Assembly: GCF_000251105.1 (NCBI RefSeq)
Contig: NC_017034.1
Span: 744,001 to 808,000 of the forward strand
Source of the DNA: Methanocella conradii HZ254
Lineage (GTDB): Archaea > Halobacteriota > Methanocellia > Methanocellales > Methanocellaceae
Direction of reading: 5' to 3'
DNA: 64,000 bases
Shown here: positions 34,414 through 43,086 of the stretch, piece by piece
Numbering within the stretch: the stretch's first letter is position 1
Layout: every line of letters starts with the position of its first letter
Notes under the pieces: model-generated
Told to the model about the DNA's origin: nothing
Seen by the model: only the letters and a program-made list of their open reading frames with translations
Database searches by the model: none
Position numbers and translations under genes: made by a program

Positions 34414-35984
34414 TAAACAGGAATGTGAAGAAGACGGGCATACCTACGCTCGACGATTGCCTCATGGGGGGCATACCGATAGGGAAGACGGTGCTCTTTT
34501 ACGGCAGGCCCCTGGCTGAGAGCGACGTGTTCGTCATGCAGATGGTCTACACCAACCTGGCCGATGATGAGACCTGCTACTATGTCACGAGCGGCTACAG
34601 CCCGGACGTTGCAAGGGCGGCCTTCAAGGAGTACGGCTGGGACACGTCGAAATATTCTAAGCGTTTTGAGGTCGTCGACGCCTACTCGCCGCTCGTGGGC
34701 GCCTCCTCAAGCGAGCGCTTCTCGGTAAAGGACCCGGAGAGCATAGAGTCCTACGATGAGGCCATCTCCTCGATAATTGACATGCTCTCGCCCGGCGACA
34801 TGCTCACGTTTTCCTCCCTATCCGCCTTATTCGACCAGTGCTCCTGCGGCGGCGAGGCGGTGCTGAGGCATGCGCGCAAGTGGAACAAGATGGCCGTCCT
34901 CAGAGGAGGCATCGTGGTCTACAACTTCGTGGACCGCGGGTATGACCCGATGCTGGTGGAGCACGTCAAGAATGGGCTGTGCAACGCCACCGTACAGGTG
35001 GGCGGGCTGGGGGAGGACATGATATATGGGCATTACTTTAAGCCCTACTCCTGCGACTGGGCCCGCCTTCCGGAGCGGCCCACGCTCTTCAAGATAACCA
35101 GGCCAGGCGGGATTACCGTCCACATCCCCAAGATCCTCGTCACCGGTCCCCAGGGGTCTGGCAAGTCCACCTTCGTGAGGACCGCCGCAGCCCTCTCGGC
35201 GGGCAAGTACGTGTCTGTGGACAGGATGGGTACCACCATTGCGGGCGACCACGCGCAGGTCACGATAAAAGGTTTCTCGATGGACCTGTTCGGCACTCCT
35301 GGCCAGAAGCCCTTCATCCCGACGCTTAAAGCGTTTGCCGTCGACGCCATGGGAATAGTGGTCATTGTCGACTCGGCGGACCCGGACTTCGACACCGCGG
35401 CGGAGATACTTAGTACTGTCAGGCAGGAGAGAGTGCCCTACATCGTGGTGGCCAACAAGCAGGATGCGGCGGGCGCCGGGGATGCAGACTATATAAGGGG
35501 CGAGCTGGATGTGCCCGGAGACGTCCCTGTTATGGGGATCTGCGCCAGTAACGGCCATGAGGTGCAGAGGACGCTCGAGACGCTCATAGGCATGATGGTC
35601 GAATGCCCGAGCTCCAGCCCGAATGAGAAGTTCGACGTGGTTATAAGCGACCTTAAGAGGGTGCAGGGTGTCAGGGCCGCGGCCATCGTGTCGAGGGGCG
35701 GCATCCTCAAGTCGGCGGACGTCCCCGGGGGCGTACAAGGCGAGAAGCTCGCCTTCGCCGCTTCCACCATCCTGAACACCGCAGAGGCCGCCGCTGAAAA
35801 CCTGGGGGAGGGCAAGCTGGGCAGGCTCGTGGTGGATATCGACGAGCGCAGGCTCCTTGTCAGGGGCGCGGACGAGAGGAACCTCCTCGTCGTGCTCGCG
35901 GATCAAGGAGGAAACATTGGGCCAGTCATCGCGGAGGCCGAGGAGGCCGTTAAAAGGATAAAAGACCTACAAAAAAATAGTTAA
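34410..35984 (+). CDS. Pseudo-RecA / MglA-like small GTPase / Roadblock-LC7 fusion protein
   Basis: A 524-residue three-part protein. Residues 1-235 have a KaiC/RAD55 fold pattern (GIPTLDDCLMGGIPIGKTVLF, CYYVTSGYSPDVARAAF), but Walker A is lost (YGRPLAESD) and Walker B reads MLTFSSLSAL, so it is a pseudo-ATPase. Residues 240-398 are a Ras-like GTPase: G1 GPQGSGKST (246-254), G2 Thr near 275, G3 DLFGTPGQ (292-299), G4 NKQD (349-352), G5 ICAS (377-380). Residues 408-518 are a Roadblock/LC7 domain (VISDLKRVQGVRAAAIVSRG, GRLVVDIDERRLLVRG). MglA-type GTPases are usually regulated by separate Roadblock partners such as MglB; here both are one chain. A role in signalling or spatial organisation is inferred. 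Confidence 0.85.
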   Translation: MINRNVKKTGIPTLDDCLMGGIPIGKTVLFYGRPLAESDVFVMQMVYTNLADDETCYYVTSGYSPDVARAAFKEYGWDTSKYSKRFEVVDAYSPLVGASSSERFSVKDPESIESYDEAISSIIDMLSPGDMLTFSSLSALFDQCSCGGEAVLRHARKWNKMAVLRGGIVVYNFVDRGYDPMLVEHVKNGLCNATVQVGGLGEDMIYGHYFKPYSCDWARLPERPTLFKITRPGGITVHIPKILVTGPQGSGKSTFVRTAAALSAGKYVSVDRMGTTIAGDHAQVTIKGFSMDLFGTPGQKPFIPTLKAFAVDAMGIVVIVDSADPDFDTAAEILSTVRQERVPYIVVANKQDAAGAGDADYIRGELDVPGDVPVMGICASNGHEVQRTLETLIGMMVECPSSSPNEKFDVVISDLKRVQGVRAAAIVSRGGILKSADVPGGVQGEKLAFAASTILNTAEAAAENLGEGKLGRLVVDIDERRLLVRGADERNLLVVLADQGGNIGPVIAEAEEAVKRIKDLQKNS

Positions 35985-35992
35985 AAACGTTT

Positions 35993-36436
35993 TTAGACGA
36001 TGGGGATCTCGCTGACCTCTGCCTTTTCAATCTTCGGCAGGGTGACCTCCAGCACGCCGTTGTTGAGGGTGGCCTTGGCCTTGCTCTTATCCACGGCCGC
36101 GGGCAGCCTGATGGAGCGGTAGAACCTGTTATAGCTACGCTCGTGTCTAAGGTAGCCCTTTTCCTTCTCCTCCCTCTCCATCTTTCTCTCGGCGCTGATC
36201 TCCAGCACGTCTCCCCTGACGCTTATCTTTATGTCCTTTTTATCGACGCCCGGCAAGTCCGCGGTGACTATAACGTCATTGCCCTTTTCCATGACGTCAA
36301 CGTAGGGCATCTGGGTCATCTCGGGGCTTACCGGTAGCGAGGGCCCGATCGTCTCGGGCAGCTCCTCGAATAGCCTGCTCATCCGTTCCTGCATTCTCCT
36401 TAATTCTTCGAATGGGTCCCATATATACCTGGCCAT
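35993..36436 (-). CDS. hsp20: Small heat-shock protein Hsp20
   Basis: A 147-residue alpha-crystallin-domain chaperone. The N-terminal arm (WDPFEELRRMQERMSRLFEELPE) is followed by the crystallin domain (VIVTADLPGVDKKDIKISVRGDVLEISAERK, YNRFYRSIRLPAAVD, ATLNNGVLEVTLPK) and the C-terminal anchor SEIPIV (I-x-I/V). It holds unfolded proteins in oligomers. The ATG at 36436 has a strong GGAGGTG site. A perfect CTAAC-N5-GTTAG palindrome in the promoter points to heat-shock control. Confidence 0.93.
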   Translation of the reverse strand: MARYIWDPFEELRRMQERMSRLFEELPETIGPSLPVSPEMTQMPYVDVMEKGNDVIVTADLPGVDKKDIKISVRGDVLEISAERKMEREEKEKGYLRHERSYNRFYRSIRLPAAVDKSKAKATLNNGVLEVTLPKIEKAEVSEIPIV

Positions 36437-36459
36437 TATCAGACACCTCCAATCGTTTG

Positions 36460-36474
36460 CTAACATATTGTTAG
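36460..36474. promoter_or_regulatory. Heat-shock operator candidate (CTAAC-N5-GTTAG)
   Basis: CTAACATATTGTTAG lies 24-38 nt upstream of the hsp20 ATG. It matches the palindrome CTAAC-N5-GTTAG reported, as recalled, for the HSR1 heat-shock repressor of Archaeoglobus fulgidus. The sequence match is direct; regulation by an HSR1 orthologue is inferred. Confidence 0.65.
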
Positions 36475-36591
36475 TTTTTCTTGTATATAAATTTTATCAT
36501 TATGATCTATCCGTGATAGCCCCTTAATACTTTATGCCGGTCCTGCCGATTAAAATGCCCTTATTCCACGTTATTTGCGCCAGGCATGGCT

Positions 36592-37317
36592 TTATCGCTT
36601 AAAGCGTCTCCAGCCGGTCTTGGCGAGCCTCATGCGCCCTTCAGGGCTCTCCTCTATCCACTTCACGATGCCCTCGAAGGTCCCCTTCGAGTCGTGCGTA
36701 GTCTTGGGGTCCACGTAACCAGGATATCCCAGCTTCCTGACGTATTCGGCAAACCTCTTCTCCAGCTCTTCCTGAAGGAGGCCGGCTATTTCGGCTACCC
36801 TAACGTCGTACCCCGCCTTCCGGAGCGCTTCCTTGGAGCCGACGTTCACGTATCCAGTGCATATCTCGACCAGCGTGTCTTCCGGCCGGGCGCCGAGGCG
36901 CTCGAGCAGGCCGAGGGTGGCCGTCGCCGCTTGCTTTAAATACTCTTTCCGCTTGAACCGCTCCCCCTGGAAGCACTCCACGGGCACCACTGCTGTTTCC
37001 ACCCGCACGCCGTCCGTGGCGCCTATCATGACGCCGCCCAGAGGAAACCCCCAGCCCGCGTCGTCCACCCATATGGTACGGGCCTTCTTCACGGGAGCTT
37101 GGCCCTCCAGCATGTCCATGAGCGTCTTAAGGTCAACTGTGACCAGCTTAAGCCGCCCCCTGCTATCCCGGTATATCTTTGCATTCCACTTCTCGGATGC
37201 CCTGACACCGTCACCGCGGACGCTTAAAACTACATAGGGGTTATTATCTTTAACCATCGGCAGCCCTAGCTTACGTATGCGCTCCAGGCACTTCTCATCA
37301 ATCGTCACGACATTCAT
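36592..37317 (-). CDS. Conserved protein, possible RNase H-like fold (unknown)
   Basis: A 241-residue protein. An N-terminal alpha/beta region (VVLSVRGDGVRASEKWNAKIYRD) is followed by a domain with TIWVDDAGWGFPLGGVMIGATDG, LVEICTGYVNVGSKEALRKAG and YDVRVAEIAGLLQEELE; the acidic residues at the ends of consecutive strands recall an RNase H-like fold, but this is judged by eye only. The C-terminus is basic (MRLAKTGWRRFKR). ATG at 37317 is preferred to 37329 by family-like start (MNVVTIDEK). It stands alone between hsp20 and nrdD. Function unknown. Confidence 0.55.
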   Translation of the reverse strand: MNVVTIDEKCLERIRKLGLPMVKDNNPYVVLSVRGDGVRASEKWNAKIYRDSRGRLKLVTVDLKTLMDMLEGQAPVKKARTIWVDDAGWGFPLGGVMIGATDGVRVETAVVPVECFQGERFKRKEYLKQAATATLGLLERLGARPEDTLVEICTGYVNVGSKEALRKAGYDVRVAEIAGLLQEELEKRFAEYVRKLGYPGYVDPKTTHDSKGTFEGIVKWIEESPEGRMRLAKTGWRRFKR

Positions 37318-37504
37318 AAAACTCACCATCGGAGTACGTCGGCCATATGGCGTTTATTTTACGGGGCGAGGGATTAACTGGCCGCCACTTATAAACCACC
37401 AATTTCTAGAATATGCGAATAAGTATATCTGTACAACGTTATAATAACATAGTTAGTAAAAACCTTCCTGTAAAATATCCCACACCACAAAAAGGGATGG
37501 TTAA

Positions 37505-39874
37505 ATGGCCTATTATACGAGAGATAGCACAAGCAACCCATCCACGCCATACGGGGGCAGGGCACGAGATGGCAGCATATATGTTATAAAGTCAGACGGT
37601 AGGGTAGAGCTATACGACCCCAACAAGGTAGTCGTTAGCCTCATACGTTCAGGCGTGCCATACAAGACGGCGGCAGAGATCGCGGACGAGCTACAGTACA
37701 AGGTATACGACGGCATGTCAACCAGGACGCTGCGCACCATATTGATAAACCTGGTCGACCAGCGCAGCCCCGAGGCAGCGCTCAGGTACAAGCAGGCCCA
37801 CGAGATGTTCGTGAGGACGTCGAGGGGCACTCTCGAGCGCTTCGACCCGAAATTAATAGAGGATTCTCTAGTAAAGGAGGCGGGCCTGACCCAGGAAGTG
37901 GCGGCCCACATCTCCAGGGAGGTCGAGGCAAAGCTGCGCAAGCTCAAGGTCGGCTACCTCACCGCTCCGCTCATACGCGAGGTCGTCACGGTCCAGCTTT
38001 TGGAGGAGGGCCTGGAAGAGGCGCGCTCCCAGTATACCAGGCTGGGCATGCCCGTCTACGACGTGACCCACCTAATAGAGCATGGCAGCAAGGAGAACGC
38101 TAACCTGCACCACAACCCCGAGACCATCCACAAGTTCGCGGGCGATCAGATCCTCAGGGAGTACCTGCTGGTGAAGGTCCTCCCAAGGCACATCACGGAC
38201 GCCCACCTTAGAGGAGACATCCACCTGCACGACTCCGATTATTATGCTGTAAGGCCGAACTGCCTGCAGCACGACCTGTCGTGGTTCTTCGCGAACGGCC
38301 TCAGGGTCGACGGCACGGGCAACCACACCTCGGTGGCGGCGCCGCCAAAGCACGCCATGGTGGCCGCGCTCCACGCCGCCAAGATACTCGCCAGCAGCCA
38401 GACCAACATGGCCGGCGGCCAATCGCTGGACAATTTCAACGTGTTCATGGCCCCCTTCTTCGTGGGCAAGTCCTACGATGAGGTCAAGCAGGTCGCCCAG
38501 GCGTTCGTCTACGAGATGAACATGCAGTACGTGGCCAGGGGCGGCCAGGTGGTCTTCTCAAACATCAACCTGGAGCTGACCGTGCCGCCGTTCTTGAGGG
38601 ACGAGCCGGCGATAGGGCCGAAGGGCAAGGTTGTAGGAAAGTACGGGGACTTCGAGGACGAGATGCATCTCTTCACCCACGCCCTGCTGGACGTGTTCCT
38701 GGAAGGGGACGCCAGGGGCAAGCCGCACCTTTTCCCCAACACAATCGTCAAGGTCAGGGACAGCGCCTTTAAGGACCCCGAGCAGCGCGAACTGTTATTA
38801 AAGGTGCACCAGCTGTTCTCTAAGTATGGCACCCCTTATATACTGAACCTCCTGCCGAAGTGGCAGCACCAGGCGGTCAACAGCATGGGATGCAGGACTC
38901 GGTTGAGCGGAGACTGGGCGGATAGGCAGGGCTACCCGAACCCCAGGTATAGCACCATGAGGACGGGCAACATCCACTATAACACCATTAATTTACCAAG
39001 AATTGCAATCGAGGCGAATGGGGACGACAACAAGGCCTTTGAGATACTGGACCAGAGGCTCGGCCTGATAAGGGAGTCCCTCGAGATAAAGCACGACCTC
39101 ATCGAGAGGAGGCTGTATAAGAATAAGCTCCTCCCGTTCCTGACCCAGAAGGGCGCGAGCGGCGACGAGTATTACCAGTTCAGGGATTTGACGCATACGG
39201 TTGGGTTTGTCGGCCTGAACGAGTTCACCAGGATTCACGTCGGAAGCGCCCTCCACGAGTCAAGGGACGCATACGACTTCGGCATGGACTTGATAAGATA
39301 CATGCGGGACTGGGCCGAGTTCCTGACCGAGACGACGGGCTGGCGCTGGACGCTCACCCAGTCGCCTGCAGAGTCGACGGCGGGGAGGTTTGCCAAGCTG
39401 GACCTCCGCGAGTTCGGGGACCGCGCCCTCGTGAACGGCGCCGCACCTAATTCGGTCTATTACACGAACAGCTCTCACCTTCAGGTGGACGCGGACGTGC
39501 CCCTGTTTGAAAGGGCGAGGCTTGAGGGAGAGTTCCACCCTATTTGTAATGGCGGCCACATTACTCACCTATTCCTTGGCGAGGGGACGCCTAACCCGGA
39601 GGGCCTGATGAGCCTCACCGAGAAGCTTTGCCGCCACACCAACATGGGCCTGTTTGACTACACGAGGGATTTGACGACCTGTAAGAACTGCGCCACCGTG
39701 TCCGGCGGCTTGCAAAAAACGTGCCCGAACTGCGGCGCCAGCGGGGCGGACCTGGAGTACTATTCGAGGATCACGGGGTACTGCCAGCGCATCGGGAGCG
39801 GCGACTCATGTACGGGCGGCTGGAACGACTCCAAGGTGGCGGAGCTGAGAGACAGGAGAAGGTACTGTATCTAA
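37505..39874 (+). CDS. nrdD: Anaerobic ribonucleoside-triphosphate reductase (class III)
   Basis: A 789-residue glycyl-radical enzyme making dNTPs without oxygen. It has an N-terminal ATP-cone (VIKSDGRVELYDPNKVVVSLI), NrdD core motifs (GDIHLHDSDYYAVRPNCLQHDL, AGGQSLDNF, GGQVVFSNINLELTVP), a zinc site CKNC...CPNC near residues 730-748 and the glycyl-radical segment SRITGYCQRIG, where Gly carries the radical. It is followed 1 nt later by its activase. Having both class II and class III enzymes means DNA precursors can be made with or without adenosylcobalamin. Confidence 0.95.
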   Translation: MAYYTRDSTSNPSTPYGGRARDGSIYVIKSDGRVELYDPNKVVVSLIRSGVPYKTAAEIADELQYKVYDGMSTRTLRTILINLVDQRSPEAALRYKQAHEMFVRTSRGTLERFDPKLIEDSLVKEAGLTQEVAAHISREVEAKLRKLKVGYLTAPLIREVVTVQLLEEGLEEARSQYTRLGMPVYDVTHLIEHGSKENANLHHNPETIHKFAGDQILREYLLVKVLPRHITDAHLRGDIHLHDSDYYAVRPNCLQHDLSWFFANGLRVDGTGNHTSVAAPPKHAMVAALHAAKILASSQTNMAGGQSLDNFNVFMAPFFVGKSYDEVKQVAQAFVYEMNMQYVARGGQVVFSNINLELTVPPFLRDEPAIGPKGKVVGKYGDFEDEMHLFTHALLDVFLEGDARGKPHLFPNTIVKVRDSAFKDPEQRELLLKVHQLFSKYGTPYILNLLPKWQHQAVNSMGCRTRLSGDWADRQGYPNPRYSTMRTGNIHYNTINLPRIAIEANGDDNKAFEILDQRLGLIRESLEIKHDLIERRLYKNKLLPFLTQKGASGDEYYQFRDLTHTVGFVGLNEFTRIHVGSALHESRDAYDFGMDLIRYMRDWAEFLTETTGWRWTLTQSPAESTAGRFAKLDLREFGDRALVNGAAPNSVYYTNSSHLQVDADVPLFERARLEGEFHPICNGGHITHLFLGEGTPNPEGLMSLTEKLCRHTNMGLFDYTRDLTTCKNCATVSGGLQKTCPNCGASGADLEYYSRITGYCQRIGSGDSCTGGWNDSKVAELRDRRRYCI

Positions 39875-39875
39875 T

Positions 39876-40640
39876 ATGAGGCTCAACCTTGGGGACATCG
39901 TCCCCATCTCGACGCTCGACTGGCCGGGAAAGGTCGTCCTGGTAGTGTTCACGCGCGGGTGCCCGCTCAGGTGCCCTTACTGCTCTAATGGGCGGTTCAT
40001 AGAGGCTCCGGAGGATGGCGAGGGCACGGATGTCGAGCAGGTCCGGGCGAGGATACTCGATGCGGCGGACTTCATCGACGGGGTAGTGTTCTCCGGCGGC
40101 GAGCCCTTCATGCAGCCCATGGCGCTTAAGGAGCTTGCGTCTTACGCAAAAGGCATCGGCCTCCTCGTCGGCGTCCACACTAACGGGGCGTATCCCGACC
40201 GCATTGGCAGCATGGCCGACGATGGCCTCCTGGACTCGGTATTCCTGGACGTCAAGGCGCCGCTCGAGTACGAGCTGTACAGGGCGGCGTGCGGTGCCGA
40301 TCTGACCACGTTCGAGGCCATCAAGCGCTCGGTGGCGCTGTGCTGCGGCCTCCGCAAGGGCCAGAAAATACGGTACCTGGAGGCCCGCACCACCGTGTTC
40401 AGGGGCATCGGCGATAAGCCGTCGGACATCGAGAAAATCGCCAGGGCTATAGAGTTTGCGGACGCCTACGTCGTCCAGCAGGGAAGGCCGGAGGTGGCGA
40501 TGGACGAGAAAATAAAGGCCCTTGACGCTGTGCCCAGGAATGAGCTTTTAAGCCTTGCAGCGGCCGCGCGGAAGGCCTCAAAAGGCATAGGGTCAATAAA
40601 GGTGAGGACGCACATCTTCGGCGACGAGGTAGTGGAATGA
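39876..40640 (+). CDS. nrdG: Anaerobic ribonucleotide reductase-activating protein
   Basis: A 254-residue radical SAM activase. VVLVVFTRGCPLRCPYCSNG gives the C-x3-C-x2-C cluster motif, and FSGGEPFMQP the SAM-binding GGE motif. Longer than the enterobacterial NrdG and like archaeal forms. It generates the glycyl radical on NrdD. It follows nrdD with one spacer base, so the two are coupled. Confidence 0.93.
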   Translation: MRLNLGDIVPISTLDWPGKVVLVVFTRGCPLRCPYCSNGRFIEAPEDGEGTDVEQVRARILDAADFIDGVVFSGGEPFMQPMALKELASYAKGIGLLVGVHTNGAYPDRIGSMADDGLLDSVFLDVKAPLEYELYRAACGADLTTFEAIKRSVALCCGLRKGQKIRYLEARTTVFRGIGDKPSDIEKIARAIEFADAYVVQQGRPEVAMDEKIKALDAVPRNELLSLAAAARKASKGIGSIKVRTHIFGDEVVE

Positions 40641-41261
40641 TCACTCCCTCGGGTTTGCCTTAGCCGTGGGAGTGAGCTGTACGTGTGTCTTCATTGCGCC
40701 GCTCTTCTTTAGCCTTCTCACCGCCTCGTCGTGCATGGCCTTCCATACCGCCTTCTCGATGGTGTCGCGCCTGTATACCGCGTCGTAGCCCAGGCAGGCG
40801 AAAAGCACGACCGAGGCGATGGCCGCCAGGAAGACGAGCGCGATTGCTATGGCCAGGTAAGGCATCCGGGCCAGCACGCCGAGGTGAAACATGTACGCCT
40901 CTGCTACGATGATGAGCAGCATCGGCGCCACAAGCCCTGCGTACGAGAGCCAGACCCTTAAAGGCCTCTTCACGGCCATCCTCGACTTGAAGCCCGTTAT
41001 CTGCTCCATGAGCACGAGCGACTCTTTGGTGGTGCAGGTTGCGGTGACGAAGGCCGCGGCGTCATTGTACTGGCTCTTCGTGAGGGCGGTGCTGGACAGC
41101 TTCATGGCCAGGCCTCCTAGCAATGGCACGTTCCTCAGCCTGCCCTCCTCCGCCCTCTCCTCGACCTCCTTCCGGATAGCGTACACCTTCAGGATGGTCG
41201 AGAGGATGAGCTCCTTCCTGTTTACCTGTCCTGCCGGTACTATTGACTCCTTTTTTATCAT
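40641..41261 (-). CDS. Membrane protein with two helices, unknown
   Basis: A 206-residue protein. The N-terminal half is soluble and charged (RKELILSTILKVYAIRKEVEERAEEGRLRN), then two transmembrane segments (LSYAGLVAPMLLIIVAEAYMF and LAIAIALVFLAAIASVVLFAC) and a cytoplasmic C-terminus with helices and basic residues. No family recognised. Its 3' end meets nrdG directly, and its promoter region is shared with the UPF0200 gene through a 19-bp palindrome. Confidence 0.6.
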   Translation of the reverse strand: MIKKESIVPAGQVNRKELILSTILKVYAIRKEVEERAEEGRLRNVPLLGGLAMKLSSTALTKSQYNDAAAFVTATCTTKESLVLMEQITGFKSRMAVKRPLRVWLSYAGLVAPMLLIIVAEAYMFHLGVLARMPYLAIAIALVFLAAIASVVLFACLGYDAVYRRDTIEKAVWKAMHDEAVRRLKKSGAMKTHVQLTPTAKANPRE

Positions 41262-41295
41262 GTTTGACTCCGCTTACATCTATCTAACTTCTCAT

Positions 41296-41314
41296 ATGGC
41301 AAAAATTTTGCCAT
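41296..41314. promoter_or_regulatory. 19-bp palindrome in divergent promoter
   Basis: A perfect inverted repeat ATGGCAAAA-A-TTTTGCCAT between two divergent genes (starts at 41261 and 41372). The plus-strand TATA-like GTATTAATATG follows at 41321. A regulator bound here could control both directions; no known site was recognised. Confidence 0.45.
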
Positions 41315-41371
41315 GAATAAGTATTAATATGAACTGGCGTGTTAAGGACTCGTTGATGTGAGGTCAAAATC

Positions 41372-42325
41372 GTGAAGGTCATCGCATTCGTGGGCATGCC
41401 CGGGGCCGGCAAGACCGAGGCCTCTAACGTGGCAAGGGAACTGGGCATGCCAGTGGTGGTCATGGGAGACGTCCTGAGGGAGGAGGTCAGCAAGCGCGGC
41501 CTCGCCCCTACGGATGAGAACATTGGCGGCGTTGCAGGCCAGCTCAGGAAGGAGGAGGGGATGGATGCCATCGCAAAGCGGTGCATCCCCAGGATCAAGG
41601 CTTACGAGGGCAGGTCTAACGTCGTGGTGGTGGACGGCATAAGGGGCATAGCAGAGGTGGAGGCCTTCAAGGGCGTATTTGGCGATGACTTCGTCCTGGT
41701 TAAGATAGACGCCCCGTTCGAGGTGAGGCTGGAGAGGCTCTCCAGGCGGGGGCGCTCAGACGACGCCGGAGGCGCGGACTGGCTGAGGCAGAGGGACGAG
41801 AGGGAGCTTTCCTGGGGCATGGGCAAGGCGATGGAGGCCGCAGACAAGTCCGTCACCAACCTGGAGCCGATAGAGCGGTTCAAGAAGGAGGTCAGGTCTA
41901 TACTTATAAGGGAGAGCATCACGACCACGGTCTCCGCCCTCGTCTTTCCCACCGAGCCCGAGGAAAAGGTCGTGCGCGCCATAAGGAACGTCTTCCCCGA
42001 TGCCAGGCTTCGCATGGTCAGGCAGAAGGGCTACGTGGACCGGCTCGAGGGAACGGCGGGGCTTGACCACATGCACGGCCTCCTCAGAAAGCAAAAGATA
42101 CTGGACACGGCCAGGAGCGCTATGCTCAGCGGCCTGAAGGGCCGGGAGATATCCTTCGAGCTAAACAAGCAGGCGGCGTACATGGGCTGCCTGAACTTTT
42201 TGGACCACGAGGTGGCGCTGGGAGGCATCTACGTCACCATAGAGTACGAGGAGCCACGGCTCATAATAGATTGGTTAGCCCCCGAGACCAGGGAGGGCAG
42301 GCCCGTGGAGGAGATCGAGCTTTGA
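41372..42325 (+). CDS. UPF0200/UPF0201 fusion: nucleotide-kinase-like + RNA-binding domain
   Basis: A 317-residue fusion. The N-terminal ~185 residues are a P-loop kinase-like domain (FVGMPGAGKTEASNVARELG as Walker A, VVVDGIRG, LVKIDAPFEVRLERLSRRGRSDD), related to dephospho-CoA kinase (UPF0200). The C-terminal ~130 residues are the UPF0201 domain (VSALVFPTEPEEKVVRAIRNVFPD, TARSAMLSGLKGREISFELNKQAA), with an RNA-binding-like fold. The same fusion is known from Archaeoglobus (AF_1395, as recalled). The GTG start has GAGGTCA upstream. Biochemical role unresolved. Confidence 0.88.
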   Translation: MKVIAFVGMPGAGKTEASNVARELGMPVVVMGDVLREEVSKRGLAPTDENIGGVAGQLRKEEGMDAIAKRCIPRIKAYEGRSNVVVVDGIRGIAEVEAFKGVFGDDFVLVKIDAPFEVRLERLSRRGRSDDAGGADWLRQRDERELSWGMGKAMEAADKSVTNLEPIERFKKEVRSILIRESITTTVSALVFPTEPEEKVVRAIRNVFPDARLRMVRQKGYVDRLEGTAGLDHMHGLLRKQKILDTARSAMLSGLKGREISFELNKQAAYMGCLNFLDHEVALGGIYVTIEYEEPRLIIDWLAPETREGRPVEEIEL

Positions 42326-43086
42326 AGCTGGGCTTCTCCGCCTATAAGCTCGTCACCCATCCCATAGATTGGGCCTACGGCCTCGAAGACATGGGCTTCG
42401 ACGGGTGGGAGATAGTGAGCGAGGGCCGGCAGAGGCTAACCAGGGAGTCGCTGCCCGCCCTCATGGATATCATCAATAGCATGGACATCGAGATTACCGT
42501 GCACGGGCCGTTCTCGGACCTGAACCCCGCCTCGGTCATCGATGCGATATGGGAGGAGACTGTCAGGCAGATAAAGCAGTGCGTGGAGCTATCGGCGGAC
42601 TTCTCGAGGGTGGTCGTGGTGCACCCCGGCATACTATCGCCCCTCGGCAGCCAGATGCCGGACATGGCGTGGGGGAGGAACGTCGAGGCGCTCAAAGAGC
42701 TGTGCGGGCATGCCAGGGAATACGGCGTGACCCTGTGCCTGGAGAACATGCCGAACACTGAGAGGCTGCTGGGCCGGACGCCTCACGAGGTCTTCGGCAT
42801 GGTCGAGTCTATAGAGGGCCTTGGCATGGCCTTCGACGTGGGCCATGCCAACACGATGAGAAATATAGACGCCTTCCTGAAGGAGAAGGAGAGGTTCACG
42901 CACGTCCACATACATGACAACAATGGCAAAAGTGATGAGCACCTGGAGCTGGGCAAGGGCAGCATCAACTGGGACCGCGTGCTCTCTGATTTGAGGGATT
43001 TTAAGGGCATGATGGTCATCGAGGCCCGCAGCCTGGAAGAAGGGATGAGAAGCCTTGAGTACGCAAGAAAACGTGAAAACATTTAA
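42322..43086 (+). CDS. Sugar phosphate isomerase/epimerase family (TIM barrel)
   Basis: A 254-residue AP-endonuclease-2-type TIM barrel: KLGFSAYKLVTHPIDWAYGL, the metal-site strands TVHGPFSDLNP, VVVHPGI, LCLENMPN, AFDVGHANT and HVHIHDNNG, MVIEARSLEE. His and Glu/Asp metal ligands are at the expected places, so it should bind a divalent metal and act on a sugar phosphate or related aldose. A TTG start at 42322 overlaps the previous stop (TTGA) with a GGAGGAGAT site. Substrate unknown. Confidence 0.85.
   Translation: MKLGFSAYKLVTHPIDWAYGLEDMGFDGWEIVSEGRQRLTRESLPALMDIINSMDIEITVHGPFSDLNPASVIDAIWEETVRQIKQCVELSADFSRVVVVHPGILSPLGSQMPDMAWGRNVEALKELCGHAREYGVTLCLENMPNTERLLGRTPHEVFGMVESIEGLGMAFDVGHANTMRNIDAFLKEKERFTHVHIHDNNGKSDEHLELGKGSINWDRVLSDLRDFKGMMVIEARSLEEGMRSLEYARKRENI

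Noticed and set aside
34827..35906. Long minus-strand open frame opposite the GTPase-Roadblock fusion
   Set aside because: The plus strand has clear GTPase and Roadblock motifs; the minus frame has none and has typical antisense composition.
37438..37448. GTTATAATAAC as an nrdD operator
   Set aside because: Only 5-bp arms in an AT-rich promoter; kept as a remark beside the nrdJ palindrome and not listed as a feature.
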